DNA from: Metellina segmentata | Taxonomy: Eukaryota > Arthropoda > Arachnida > Araneae > Tetragnathidae | DNA length: 64,000 nucleotides | Direction: 5' to 3' | NCBI GenBank assembly: GCA_947359465.1 | Contig: OX375879.1 | Span: 17,384,298-17,448,297 of the forward strand | Shown: piece by piece, positions 24,101 through 39,100 of the stretch | Layout of the letters: each line of letters starts with the position of its first letter | Position numbering within the stretch: the stretch's first letter is position 1 | Position numbers and translations under genes: made by a program | The notes under the pieces: model-generated | Databases searched by the model: none | Seen by the model: only the letters and a program-made list of their open reading frames with translations | What the model was told of the DNA's origin: nothing

Positions 24101-27100
24101 TAAAATCACAATGAGGAAAATGTAATGTAGCTCAAAAACTTATCAGATTGAACTGAAATTTTGCATGGTAACATACTAGAAGTCATTCTGAATCGATCAT
24201 AATCAAATCATAATAAGGTTCAAATTCATAATTTTTTCAAAGATTAATTTAATAATTAGTATTGAATACTAAAAACTATTTTTTTAAATAAAATATTAGG
24301 GGGATTTTGTTTGAGTTGTTTAGTAGTCACATAGTACAAAATATCAGCACTATAGAAATATTATTAAGGAAGATACGCATAAAAATCTAAGAAACTGATT
24401 TAACATTAGGAGCTCCAATCTTTCTGTGGTCAAAAATTTGGTATCTGAAGTAAAATTTTGATATAGATTTGAAATTGTGTGTCGAAATAGGGGATTCACA
24501 TCGGAAATATGAAGTTGGTGCTCAATTTAATACCAAGATGGCCTCTTGTGCAAATTTTATGAATTTACAGAAGACGATAATTTCTGTCAAATGCCATCTT
24601 TGAAATTTCTCTATTGTTAAAATTGCTTGAATGAAGAAGGATGGTTCGTAAATAAATATTCCCCCCCCCCTCAAAAATATAGTACAGTATCAAGTCTAAA
24701 ATTGGGAATCCTCTGGACCTAGGCCATTCTGGATTTCGAACTTTTCTGGATTATTTGCATTTTTTGTCAAAAAAGCCCTTAATATAACCCCCCCCCCTCC
24801 GCGAATTTTGCGTTGGCAATAATAAAATAGCAGATATATAAATAGGAATAATTTCTTAAAAAGGAAAAAACCCTTTTAATACAATGCAAAAAATTCTACT
24901 TGCAAATCTTCTAATTTTTCTGTGTGGAATTTACTCTGAATCTGTTAGCAAGACGTACGGACAGGGTGTAAAAAAATCATAATTTTTTCAAAAAAATCAA
25001 TTAATCGGATTTATTTGATTTAAATCGGATTTATTTGATTTAAATCAAAAATCGGATTTTTTTTATTTAAATTTCTGTAGGGCCTATAAATTTGTTAAAT
25101 AAAAAAATTGAGTTTTTGACATGACATATAAGTAAACAATCGGAATTTGTGATATGGTAAATTATTATTTATTTTACTAAATATCATTGTGTGTTATATG
25201 ACAATAAATTTAAAAAATGAATTTTCAAAACAAGAGCAAAAGATAAGACATTTGTTTAACTTTAAAACACAAGTTGACATCCTCCATAGTTTTTCTTGAC
25301 TAATTAACATAATCATGTTAACAAATGTATCAGTAAGTGTAAGTGAGACCTAAATTAGTCTGATTAAATAAATATTTGTTATGTGTCACTACTCTTAAAG
25401 TGAAAGGTGACTGTTTCAGGGTGCATTTTGCAAAATAAAAGATGTTCATTGCGTTTAAACTTTCATCCTTTCAAATAGAAAGCTCAGTTGAATTTTTTAT
25501 TTAATAAATTATTAATCACATTAACTGTGTTATTTTGTATTTATGTCTCAATTAAAAAAAAGTAGTTGAAAAATCACTATAGCTAAGCCATTGGTCAATC
25601 AATTAAAGGGGTAACAAGTAGTTTAGGGCTACTTTGTGGGGATTTTCTTTTGCTGTCTTGACATTTACGTAGATGTAGGCCTACTGCTTTATTGTTTGTA
25701 ATATAAAATTATGCATGAACATTGTAAAAACTTTCAAATAGATGTCAACTTATTTTTTACTTTACTGTTTGGCAGAATCCCTGACTCAACAGATTACTTA
25801 GTCTATAGACACCTCAGATTACTTAGTCCATAGACACCTCAGATTATTTGCAAGTGTCCAGTGCCAAACATTTTTTTTAAAAGCTCATCAGTACGAGGTG
25901 TAGCCATTAGTGCTGAAATCACCATGTGTGCAGAAAGTTCAAAGCATTTGACAAATTCTGTGGTTTTTCTAGAGTGTATTTACTTAGTTATAAAAATGTA
26001 AGATTAGTTGTGATTTTATCAATGATTTTAAAAAAAAAATCATTTGATTAAAATCTTGATTATAATCGTTGATTTAAATCAAGTGATTTAAATCTTGACA
26101 CCCTGCGTACGGATTTGGGACTTTGTAATGTAATTGAATACAATCTATCTCAGGCATTCCCATATGGAATGACTAGCATTTACCAACTGAAATATGTAGC
26201 AGAACTATTTTATACAACATAACTCATACAGGTGGGATATTTTCAAAGTTCTGGTAATTGAGAACTGGCTGAATAATATGCAGGGCTAAGACTAATGCAA
26301 GTACAGACAATTCCTGACATGTTTGAACCAACCATATTATTTTGTTTCACACATGGCAAATAAAGTTCAATAAGGCAAATACAGTTAAAATGTTCATTTT
26401 GCAAGTACGGAAGACACTGAAGTTCGCAATCATTTTAATTTCTTTAGAACACCCAACGGCTATCCCGTTTCGGGAGTCCCTCTACAGACTACAAAAAAAA
26501 TCACTATAATATCTACATAATTTTAAGATGTAAATAGCGAAATAAGAAATTTATAACACAATTCACATAACTTTAGAACTTCCCACTCCTCACGAAAAAA
26601 AAAATAACTACCTCCCATATCATACTTGTAAAAATATTATTTTTCAGGAAACTTTTTTCAGCAAAAAGTATTTGAAAATTCATACTACTGCTTTTAATCT
26701 AACAGAATGCTCAATAGTCAAAAGAAACATCAAGGGTTTGCAAGTTACCAATTTAGTAGTTTTAAATCGAAAACTGAAAATTTCAACTGTTTGTTGTGGG
26801 TTCTGTGTTTTGATAGTGCTTTTCTTACTCACATCACTTATGTTCTGACATCAATAATAGCATTGTGCTTGTATAATGTAGCTGATGTTGCTGTACAATG
26901 GTACTGTTTTGATCCTGTATTTTGTTACTGTCATGTAATTGAATTAATCTGTTGCAGTCAAAATATAGAATAAATAACACAATCCTTAAAAAGTCTCAAC
27001 AGAGATTTTTTGGTTCAAGGTCACATTCCTTTTCATTGAGTTACCCTAAAATTTCTCCTTTGGTCAAATAAACAGTTCATTTATCATAGGAAACTTTTGG

Positions 27101-30100
27101 TTACTGAAAAAGGAAAATAACTCACCCTTTGAAAGCAGAATCCAGAATATATGTGTAAGAAATGTCTAGGTAGGAGACATTTGGACACTGGATTAAAATT
27201 GAACGTAGCTGCAAGTAAACAATTAAACGATAAGGAAAGAGCTTTACAATATATTTTAATCAATAATCATTAATACTTCCTTTTCCAAACAGTCTTCAGT
27301 AATTTATTATGGGAAATTCAATGCACAGTTTAATACGAAATATCAAAAATATCATTTGATAAACCCAATTTAATAGAACAAAACAGTTTGGAAAAGGCAA
27401 ATGTAGCAGAAAATAAATATTACATGTTTAAACATATGGGTATGCAACATTTGCCTATTCAAGAATATTATAAATTTGAATATTTTGTATAAGCTTGAGA
27501 AGTAAGGTCCCAAAGTTTCCAATTCAAACTTGTACAAACAATAATTTTTATCTTTTAATCGAATCACTTTATTTCAATACATTTTTAGAACATCTATACC
27601 ATTGAAAAAAATATGTGTATTGCTCTTAAAATTATCTAAACCTGCAGAAATGACAATCCTTTATCACTAATCAATCTTTAGCGATGCAGATCAGGCTTTA
27701 ATATTTAAAATTGAACGACCATGTGAAAATTCTAACTACAGAGCAACCAAATTTTTGGATCTCACTACAGAGCTACATTTCAACTAACTTTTCAATTCAT
27801 AATTCCTCAACATGCAGTCATTCCCTCATCAGATAAGCATTAATTCTATGAATACTGTAATTCAGCCAAACTCACCAAGCTACTAGTGAGACTCTTTGAA
27901 GAAGCTATTACAATTTTCTGCACCCCTAGCCCCACCTGGGGGAGAAGGTACTTGACAATGGACTGCAGGGCTTTGGCCTCCCTCTGGCACTCCCTGGAGA
28001 GATTCTCTGGAGACGACTCTTCCGACGACGATGAATCTCCGTCCTCGTACTCGTCGATGTCTGCGTCTTCATCGTGATAGTCGTTAGACGCCCTGGCATG
28101 TGGGTAAAACTTCTTCACTCTGTCTTCGTGATCGTCGTCATAACTTTCCCAGATACCTTCACATATTGAGAAAACATGCATGTGAATGTGAAGATAAGAG
28201 CTTCAGAATACAAGGGAACAGTGCGCAATTTAAACCCTTACAATAAAATATTCACCACAGATGCAAGTTCCTCAGTATAATTGATGGGCACTGTTTAACA
28301 AGTTTGTAACTCCCCTATCAACGAATTGAATATGCTGCTATTTTATGACTTTTAATTATTCCCTCTTACTGTGTATGTAATTATTTTGACTCGGCTGCCA
28401 TAGAAGCCGAGATATGCAACCGGGCAGGAGAGTAGGTAAATGGGTAGTTTAATAAATGTCGCACTGGAACAATGCAGCAGGCTATTGGCGACGGTTTGGG
28501 AACAATCCCCAAAGTTAACTGAGGACAACACCATGTAATTTTGAGCCAAGGTCAGATGATGAGGTCACACATGAGCAGGCACCTAACTCTCCAAACTTCC
28601 ACACCATGCTAACATCTGAGGCCATGACATATTTCTTGTCCACCAGCCTGCTTTATACATGGCAGTCTTTGGTTGGATTCAAACTCATGACCCTCCTGTC
28701 GCTCCGTTACTCTTCCAACCGGGCTACCATATTACTTTAAATGAAATCACAAAATTGTTGCCATACCTTGTGTACTTATGACAGTACAACTCTTTTGTGT
28801 ACTTAGGGGATAGTTCTTATTGCAATCAATGTAAATAAACATCGCTACAATCCACTAGAGTATGTATTATTTTTGTGTGAGTTCCGACATGTGAATTTTG
28901 TTTCTTGTACGATCCTCGACAATAACCTTTCTGACTGTACCATGCATTCCACTGCAAAACTCGAGATGCACTGTGACTTTCATAGAATTCCCTCCTTTTA
29001 TGTCAGAAAACTTTCTTAATAGGTCCATGAAAGAGAAGCATCTTCATTCTCTGATGCATCACAGTATGCTCACTCCTGAATGTAAATATATTGAAGGAAT
29101 TAATAACTTGTTTTTCCTGGATATTTTTCAGCCTCAGCATTACAATGGCGAATTTTCAAGACATTCACACTACCCCGAAGACAGCCTACACTACTCCTGC
29201 CAAGCTTGCAACCGATTTCTGTTATGACAAACATTCAGACTTATTAGCACTAACGTTTGTGAGCACAGAGCTTATGCTGTAAAATAGTACCATATTTTAT
29301 TATTTTGTATACAATACAAGCGCAAATGTTTGAGTTCTTTCAAGAAATAAAACTTGCAACAGAATACTATTATAGTGATTTCTGCATTCAAAAGAAAGCT
29401 GCTATCACAGAACTAATCCAATTTCTAAAACAGTTAACCCCTCGATATATCATGCTCCTTGGGGCAAGTACAAGAAAGCAAGTATTTTTAGAAGCATCTC
29501 TCAGAATATAATCAGAATTATTAATCACAGAATAAAATGTAAAACAGTTGAAGAAATAAGTAGAATTGATTTTAAATAAGACTAATAAGGTACTCACAAA
29601 GGTTAACAGTAAAGAATTTTAAGTTACAGGGACGCATGTAAACAAGTGTCAACGTTACAATCCGTGATAAAAAATTATCGTTACCGTCAAACAAATGTTG
29701 TTGCTGACTAAGAATGACATATTTCCAGCACTTTTTAGAGCCTTACAATAGTTTTTATTTACCATGAGCCCAACTGCAAGGGTAGATTTCTTTCCACATG
29801 GAGGGCCATCGGGACACGCTGTACCACTCGCGGCAAACTCGAGAGCAGCGCAAGAGATCCTGGGGAGACAGGAAAGAGAGGATGTGGGACAGAACGTCAT
29901 CAGGCAGCTGAGAGAAAGGACCACTGGCACCCGTTTCACTTGGGTCCAGTTCTGAAACAGAACAAACCACACATTTTCATTGGCTTTATCTCGATACCGT
30001 CGAATTTTTATTTTCAAGATAATTAAATAAAACTGACATACAAAAACTTGCAGCGGATCTACAGATCCTGATGCTTTAGGAAATCTTATCACTTCAGTGG

Positions 30101-33100
30101 AAATCGAAACTTCCTGTTTGATAACATTCAAAATTGAGGAGCCTGCATTGTTCACTTTTAGCTATTTCAAAAGTATCATAGACCACTGATTTTAATGCTT
30201 TTAAGACTATCGTAGAAGGTACGCAACATAAGTTAATCAGACCTTTCATTTTTTGGGGGTTTAACCATATGTAAATGAACTGGGGCATTTTCTACATTAT
30301 TTATGAATATGTATTTTTGCGCCCTTCACTATATAACCACACATTTCAGAGCTGAATTTGTAATGCTCTTGAGAGATCAATATGTTGTCTCAAATAATGT
30401 AAATAGCTTTAAACCAAATATTTAAAACTCTCGTTTTAAAGTCTAGTCTTAAAAAATTTAATACAACCCTGCAACTTTTCATGATTATCTGCATATTACA
30501 AGCTGGTGTTGGGAGATATAATACTGAAGACAATTATTTACAAAAACTTATATAAAAATTAAGACTTATCTAAGGAAAATAAAGGGGGTTGTTAAGAAAA
30601 ACCATACTTTTATTTTTAATTTGGCTGAGCCGACATATCTGATAAGTCATATGTTGATAATTCGTTCGTATTTGTCTGGGTTGTGCCAATTTTATACAAA
30701 ACTTGTCATGTAATCTTTTATACTATTATAAAAGCGGTTGCAATTTGTTGTACCAAAATTCCTGCTCTCGCTTGTTTGATCACATACCCGCTTACTTGAT
30801 CTCTCTCGATCAAGTTATTAGATTTATTTTAAAATGTTATTAGTAACTATCAGTAGATTGTAATTCTTTTAATTTTAACTTAAAATTTATTTATTATCTT
30901 TTGAATAAATTCTATTTTGGATTTTTAAAGATTTTTATTAACTTAAGTTTATAAGTGAACAGAAAGTAAAGTTTAAAAGTACAAAAGAAAGGGATTGTTT
31001 ATTTTAACTGCATGAACACTCAAATTGATCTTAAAAGTAAATTAGGGGACAAGGGATGAAGATATAAAAAAGCCTATCAAAGTTTAAGGGTACCCTACTT
31101 AGACTGGTGATTCCATCAGTGATTCAAATCTATTCCGAAGAATAACCGGAAATAGAAACAAATGGGGAAAAGATCCTTTTGTGGTACAGGTGTTGACCTT
31201 GACAGCACCATCTATATATAAAAATAACTTGATCTAAAAATATTAACATTGAACAAAAAAATATTTTAAAGTAAATTTAACAAATCAAAATTTTTATTTC
31301 AACTACCGGTATGCTATCAATATAACGGAAGAAATGACGCGTGGCAGTGAATAAATTGGAAAAGGTTTGGTTTCAAAGCAAATTTTATTGCAAATAAAGC
31401 CCAGTGAAACATAAGGTGAGGTTGATGGAGTTGGACCTGTCAATTCATGTTTTAACATGTTTCTGGACCTCACTAAGCACATATTTTCTGTTGTGTAAAC
31501 TTTGACACATCTAATTTTAACAAAACGATAAGATTGTTGTAAGGGCCAGCTGTAGCAGCCTTGCAGTGAGCATTTCAAGGACACTTTTAGCACATGTTGG
31601 CATCGCTTGTAACCATAGCAACAAACCTTTGAAAAGTAACAGAATAACAAAGAAATTGATGGAACAATATGATTGAGAAGTAGGTAGACGTGAAGTAAGT
31701 GTGAGAGAAGTCTGTAAGAAAAGATTGCCTTCAATATATTCTAACGTTGCATTTACTTTAAAGATAAGTTTTAACAATTCAGAAGTGGGATTGATATCTA
31801 CAATCGCCAAAGGACGACGATCAAAACGTGTAAATAATTCACTTAAATGCACCTTACGCATTAGGATGGACAACGATTAAGCTTAAAGGAATACGCAATA
31901 CAGAGTAACACGAAATTGACAAAAAAAGAATAAAAAAATCGCACTGACTAAGAATTATAAGTTAAGTCTTATTCAAAGATTTAGCTCTGACGGAACCTGT
32001 TTTCAAGTGCAATGCTTCTATGAACTTTTCCAGTGCGACTTATTCTAGAAACCTCTACGTAACGGATTTAAGAGGTACGTGCTCCTGTGATATCCAAAAG
32101 TGTATTTAAAGTATAACTCGAACGGAACAATTTGAGTTCCAACGTATTATGGAAACCTCCATGTAAAGGAATTGTCAAAGTTGTAACAATTTCAAAAGTC
32201 ACCAAATTTGGCATTTAACCATGTTCTTTACTTTTACCAAATATTCATACAGCGTGTGTTTGAACTTTTTTTTCTGTTGCTGTGCAAAATGTCTTATTTG
32301 GCGCAAGCTAAGAAAGTTTAATTATGTGAATTAGCAGATGAGTTAGGTGTGAAAATCAATAATAAAATGAAAGTTGTGGAGTTAAAATCAATAATTTTAA
32401 ACTCTGAAAATTATGAAGAAGAGTTTGTTAAATTAATGTTAGAAAGAATAAGTAAGGAAAAGGAACAAGAACGATTAGAAAGAGAACAAGCTTTTGAGCT
32501 AGAAAAGAACAAGCTTTTGAGTTGGAAAAGTTGAGAATTACAAATGAAAATATCACCAATGATACGGATCCTGGTCATTTGTTTCTTGAGAGCCTAGTAC
32601 TGATATTCAAAAGTTGATTCGTAAGTTTCATCTTAAGGAGACGGAAGTTAGTCTTTATTTAGTTCTCTTTGAACAACAAGTGCAGAGAGCTGAATTACCA
32701 AAAGTGGATTGGGTTTCGCACCTGTTGGGATTGCTCCCTTACGAAATTTCGCAAATAATCGTAAGAGAGACAGAGGAAACAGCAAACAATAATGAACATG
32801 CTAAGAGGTTGCTATTGAAATGGTATAAACTTAGTCCAGAAAAATTCCATCAAAAATTTACTCGACACCAAAATTTAAACAGTACATGGAGTGACTTTGC
32901 TTTCGAATTACAAAACCTCTTTGAGGAATGGATCACAGGATTAGGTATCATATACTTTCAAGGTCTGAAAGATTTGATAATTGCAGACCAGATGAAGAGA
33001 AAAGTCTCTAATGAGCTTAAAGATCATTTTATAGATGAGTGGTCAAAGTTCATAACTCCTAAAGAAGTTGCAGACAAGTTAGACGAATATGAAACAGTGA

Positions 33101-36100
33101 GAGGAGTTAGGGCTATGTTTAAGGCCTTTGACCGTAAGCAGACAAATCAATTCGATAAAAATCAAAGTAATGCTCGTTCTCAACGTTCTGAATATGACAA
33201 CAGTAAATCAAAGTCCCAAGTTCCATAAACGAAATCAACCCAAAATAGTAAGACTCAAGGCTACCGGAAACCTTTACGTAACAAGAAAGGTGATCCCAAG
33301 TGCCTCAATTGCAATCATTATGGACATTATTCCAAGGATTGTCCCGAGAAGACGCAGAATTCTGGAAATAACGTTACCAATTTAACCACAAGCATTAGCG
33401 ATTGTTCAAATTCATTTCTCTACCTCAAAAACAGCCACTTAACAATGAAAACTGGGTAAATGCATTATTTGACACAGGAAGCTCAGGATGTTTGATGAGA
33501 GAGTCAGTCGCAAAAAAGTTAAACATTGAAGTTATTCCTGAAATAAATGAAGTTTACGGATTTGACAACCAAATTACACCAGCTGCTAACTCTTGGAAAA
33601 GCAGTAGCTGACATTGAAATTGATACTGTCTTAGGAAAGGAAATAAAATAATAAATAATAGGATCTCTTTACGTAAGTCCAGTGATGATTGTAAAGAAGA
33701 AGATGGGGGAACACCATTTAGTAGTTGACTATCGAAAGTTAAACTTGCCAACTATTTAAGATAAATATCTGTTGCAGAACGCAACAGTCTTGTACAACAA
33801 GAACTTTTATGACCCCTGCTAATCACCATATGGCGTTAGACCATCCAGGAAAGATACGTACTGAGCAAGCGAAAAGAAAACGAGTTTTTTTCAGAGGGGT
33901 CAGATCCCCCTTACCACGAACGAAGGGTCGGTTAGGCAGATGACTGCTGGCTGCCAACGACACCTCTACTGAGTGGAAAAGCGGTCCACTACGACGGAAA
34001 CGAAGACGCCAGGCCTAACAACGAACTGGCCACAAGTCGCACATCTAAAAGATGTGATATATGCGAATCGGGGTACCCCAAACAAGGTATGAGAATACAT
34101 TTTATGTTTTGATGGCCATCTAACATTTAATTACCAAACGGTGACACATGTCCCCAAAATTATTTTACAATCTGGTACTTACGTTTATGTCATTTGTACA
34201 TTGCAGCGATTGTGCTTCTGGAACATGTACTTATATTGTGTTATGGATAATCTAGAAGTGTTGTGATTAGTTTTAAGGATATTGTTCTAAACAATAAATA
34301 TCAAATGAGAAAATCAACTGTTTCCTGATTGCTTGGTAACTCTGTGTGATTCTCTGGCCTTTCCACCGCAACGCAAGAGCAACTAATTTAATGTTTGATT
34401 TACCTACTAGTTGTGAAGCAGGTGTAGTTGGAACCTTTTCTTTCCTACACTTGTAGCAATATCCATTACTGAGGATAGATGATCTGTTAGAGTCCTTAAA
34501 CAACTGTTCAATATTTACAACGTTAGATTTGGCCTATGGGTACTTACAGATTCCGTTAAGTGAAGACGCCAAACAGAAGTCTGCTTTCATAACTCCCGAG
34601 GATACTGGACAGTTTGAAAGGATGATTTTTGAATTGACCAAAGCTCCTTTGTAATTTCAACGTATGATGCATATAGTACTGGGACCATTGTTGAACAATA
34701 CAGTATTATGTTATTTGGATGACATTCTCATACTTGCAAAAAACTGTAATAGATGATGGATAGACTGAAGCAAGTTTTGTATTGTTAGAAGTCAGCCAAA
34801 CTAACATTAAAATTACCAAAATGTGAATTCGGCAAGAAATCGAGTTCCTAAGATTCATGGTCAATGAAAATGGAATTCAACCAGGTCAAAGGAAAATAAA
34901 GGCCATTGCTGAATTTCCAACACCAGGTAATGTACATGAAGTTAGAAGTTTCTTGGGCCTCAGAAGTTTTACTAGACATTTCATACCAAAGTATGCTACA
35001 CATGCTGAACTACTGAGTCGACTTACAAAAAAGGATACAAATGGCAATTGGAACTGCTGCACTGTTATTCCCCAAGATTCAATGACGGGAAACTATGAAT
35101 TTTGGATGATGATGATGCTGATGTTTGGAAAGATCCAGAAAAGGTTCAAGCTGACGCAGGAAAGACAATTGACGATAAACAGGGAAAAGCAAAGGAATAT
35201 TACGACAGAAAGAAGTGTAAAACTGTGAAGTTTGATCAAGGACAAATAGTCATGGTTAGAAGATTACTGAGATCAACGGGAAAACCAACTAAAACTCAAC
35301 CAACATATCGTGGGACACTAGTAGTGACGAAAGTACTCCCAAGCGACACAGAGTTTCCCAACTCGAGCCTTAAGAGAAGGGACGTTTCTAATCTACCACT
35401 GCTCACGTTAGTCAGTTGAAAGTGTGGCGATGTGAGAACAAGGAAGACGAAGATGCGAATGACCGGGACGTAGAATCTCCACCCAGGACGAATCCTAGAT
35501 GCCCCCGAAAAGTTCCTGCTCGATACCCAAACTAAAAATAAGAGACTTAAAACCCACAAAAACTTTAAACTCTAAGTTAATACTTGCTTTTTAGTGTTTA
35601 TGTATATTGGTCACCTTTAATAGGAACTTTAAGTTTCAGTTGTATACATTGTAAAATTATATTATTAGTATTAGTTAATTCTCTACATCGAGTACAATTG
35701 TATGTCAGGATGGTTGAATGCTGCCATCGCTTGTAACCATAGCAACAAACTCATGTAAACTAATAAGATAAAAAAAATTGATAGAACAATATGCTTGAAA
35801 AGTAGGTAGACATGAAGTAAGTACGAGAGAAGTTCGTAAGTAAAGATTACCTTGAATATATTCTAACGTTGCATTTACTTTAGAAATAAGTAACACACAT
35901 AACATGGAAATATTGCAACAAACAAAGCTTTAAAACATATTTTTCATTTTTCAAATGCAGTCTCAAAACTGTCAGATTCTTACTTAAATCAGCTTCTGCC
36001 TCCTCAAGGGTGTTTTTCTCATAGACGTGCCACTTGTTGTGTTCCTCAATCACTTGCTCCTTCAGACATTTCAGCTCCTCGTATTCAAAATACTTCATCA

Positions 36101-39100
36101 GCATAGGCTGGAACACCTGGACATGAATAAAAAGGAAATTGCATTTGCTTTGAAAGTGCAGGATTTCTATAGCTGCATACCTAGCAACACATCAATTTTG
36201 GAAGTCTTACAATTCCTTACGACGTGCATAGACCTCTGAAATGTATACTACACATTTTGTTTTGAAAATTTAAGGAAAGAATGATGAAATCACCTATTTT
36301 GATACATCAAGGTCTCTAATTGTATTTTGTTTAGTCTGAGATTAATTTTGCTTGCTGTCTCTACTAGTTATTCTTCACTACTGAGTCTTTATTCGACCAA
36401 GAATTTGTATCAAACTAAAAACTGCTGATTGGAAAAAAAAAACACGCAGAAATGGGAGAACTAATTCTTTTGGCTGATGCTTTTTGTAATCAAGTGGTCT
36501 GAAAATATGCAACCTGTTGAGTAGCATGCAATCCTGCTTTAAATAAAACTAGAAGGAAAACTAACTTTAAGAACGGAAAATTCATGTTCTGTTGTAGAAT
36601 TTACCTTTCAATGGTATGTTTTCCAATTAGAATTGCATAGAATCTGTAGTTGGCATTTATGCAAACACGCATTGGATCTCCAAGCAAAATGTACAATTCA
36701 TTTGTAAAGTTCGCGAAAAAATACACAATTTCACTAAACGATTAAACCAAAATCCATACATAAAACTGAACTGTACAAGTTGGCAGATATATCATTTCAG
36801 TTTTCATTTAGATACTTTTTACTTTAAATACATAAACATTAATTTAGTTCAAGATTACAATAGAAAAATATACATTTTCATTGTAACACCAGTTTCATTG
36901 TGTTCTAAATAATATTTTCTTCAAATTGAAATGAGTAAGTAAATAGGTAATCAAATTCCAGTTAAAAGGGTTAGCAATTAAAAAGGACTTTATGAAAACT
37001 TTAAGAAGGTCAAAGCTTTGAAATTATTCACAAGACAGTAAAATCACAAATTTGAAGCCCTGGTTAATACTACCTGCACTGGCGAAATATAATAACACAG
37101 TATTAGCTTTTAACAATACATCTGTAAATAAATTTTTAACTGTACCATTTCTCCATAACAATTTACTTTTAAAATTTCATACTAATTCTGCAGAAACATA
37201 TTCAAAACTTTCTTTTATTGGGATTTCTCTTTTTAGGCAAAATAAAAATTACAAACTTTTTAAAGTTACATTCCACACAGATTAATCTGTTAGACACTTC
37301 CATGAATGTTAGATTTGGGTCTCACTTCCAACCTGGTATTAATGCAAATTTTAGCTAACCAATGTATGTTATGCCTTCAATTTTTGATACTTGACCTTAA
37401 TAAGTTTTATTGATCTTGGTTTTTGAATGCAGGTGAAATAAATATTGCAGTGGTCTTGTACATATCAAGGCTTTTTTTTACAATTTGTAAAGGTAGGTAC
37501 CGGCTTGCTTTATTTCTTCTAATGTTCAAGAAAATAAATTATCACTATTAGGTTTAAAAAATAAAATATGTAGACTTTTTCTCCATCAAATGTCAATTCT
37601 GCAAAAAAAAAATTTTTTAATGTGTCAAAGAATTTGTAACACACGCACATACACTAAATGCCATTTCTTTCTTTTGTGGTGAACTTAACCACAACTAAAA
37701 AAATTAACCTACAATACAAACTTTATTATTATAAAAGGAAGTGTTTGTGTGTGGATCACATGTACTGTCCTGATGAATCTATGGCACTTACAGTAATGGG
37801 ATTTGGCACAATGGTAGTTCAAATTTTTTGCAATTTTTGTATGAAGCCCGAATTTTAAAATTCAATCTAGAACACTTAAAAATTAATTTAATAACATATT
37901 TAATTATTATTGTTTTCCTTAGAATGGCAAAAGCATAAAAGATCGCTGATTCTGAATTTATTTTCCCACACTTCCGTTTGCTTATTTCTATCTCCTAGAT
38001 TGTTAAAGATAACAGTAAAAATTTCAATGGATTTAAAATTTGCGAAAAATTTCACATTATATCAATATCTAAAAATATGATTTTCTTTACACAAATAATT
38101 TTTGAATTGAAACTTTTATTTATTTCATTTTCATATTCTTTATATTTTTTCCAATACGAACGCCATTGCAAAGTATGACCTTTGTTTGATTCCAGATTAA
38201 TTCATTTTGATTTCCTGAGAAACGGATTCGAGTGAAGCAAAAGAAATAATTAAAGTTATGACTGGCGTTCTTCAGTGCTTTTTTTCTATCTCAGCGATCG
38301 TCAAAGATGGAATAAAAATTTTAACGTATTTCAAATCTGCAGAAAATTTTACACCAGATAGATACTTTATACGTATGACTTTCTCTTAAATAATTTGTCA
38401 ATTAAATAGTTATATTTTTGCAAGAGATTGTGATGTCAAACCGATTGGATCTCTTTGCACTTCGAATTTGGCTGCATCTGACAACGCCGTGCTGGCTGTT
38501 ATCCAATCACTGGGGGTTAGTGGGAAGTGACCCCACGAAAACAACTGTCACAGGCAATGCCGTGCTGGCCTCGCAGTGGCTAGTAGTATATATAGCAGAG
38601 TAACTCAACTCTACAATGAAGTACAGTGCTAAAATGGAATGGTGCTGCAGCCTGAGTGCGACCATCTACAGCTACTCACTGCGTAGCGTATGCGAGACAC
38701 GGCTGCACGGAAACGAGTAAAGACAACAAAACTGACTTTGATATATTCAAGCAATGATACATTTTAATACAGTACACACAAACTAAATGTAAAAAAATTC
38801 CTTTCACAGTCATTAAATTGCATATTACACACCAAAGCAAATTTAATTTTTTTACAATGAAATAACCTTCTTTCTTGAATAATCTAATTATCCGGATGGG
38901 GTCTGGTCCCGATCGATCCAGATAATTGGCATTCTACTCTACTTTTGGAAGAGAAAGTTGCACCATCTTCCAGCATCTTGCTAAATTGGTGATTGATTGA
39001 GTGATTAAAAACATGCATACTTTACAGATAGAGAATTTACAAGGGAATTTTTATAAGATATCCGAATGGGCTGTAAAATGGGGTATGTCATTTAATATAG

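Larger units (their letters stand above)
31600..35890 (+). mobile_element. Decayed Ty3/gypsy LTR retrotransposon 2 (internal deletion, secondary insertion)
   Basis: In order: LTR remnant, gag (32349-33228), zinc knuckle [14 protein letters not shown] (33301-33342), protease with FDTGSSG (about 33468), reverse transcriptase pieces (VVDYRKLN near 33720; [12 protein letters not shown] near 34530; YLDDILI near 34712; [17 protein letters not shown] near 34945), then a jump to the post-integrase tail ([18 protein letters not shown] near 35195), then the 3' LTR. RNase H and the integrase core are missing. Frames are broken by stops and shifts. The element lies in FBXL5 intron 4, antisense to FBXL5, and its 3' LTR ends less than 100 bp from exon 4. 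Confidence 0.9.

Noticed and set aside
28898..29227. 109-codon plus ORF in an FBXL5 intron
   Set aside because: No motif, no conserved context, opposite to the host gene.
31303..31873. Overlapping minus ORFs of 118-143 codons
   Set aside because: They lie over the gypsy LTR in antisense; no independent support.
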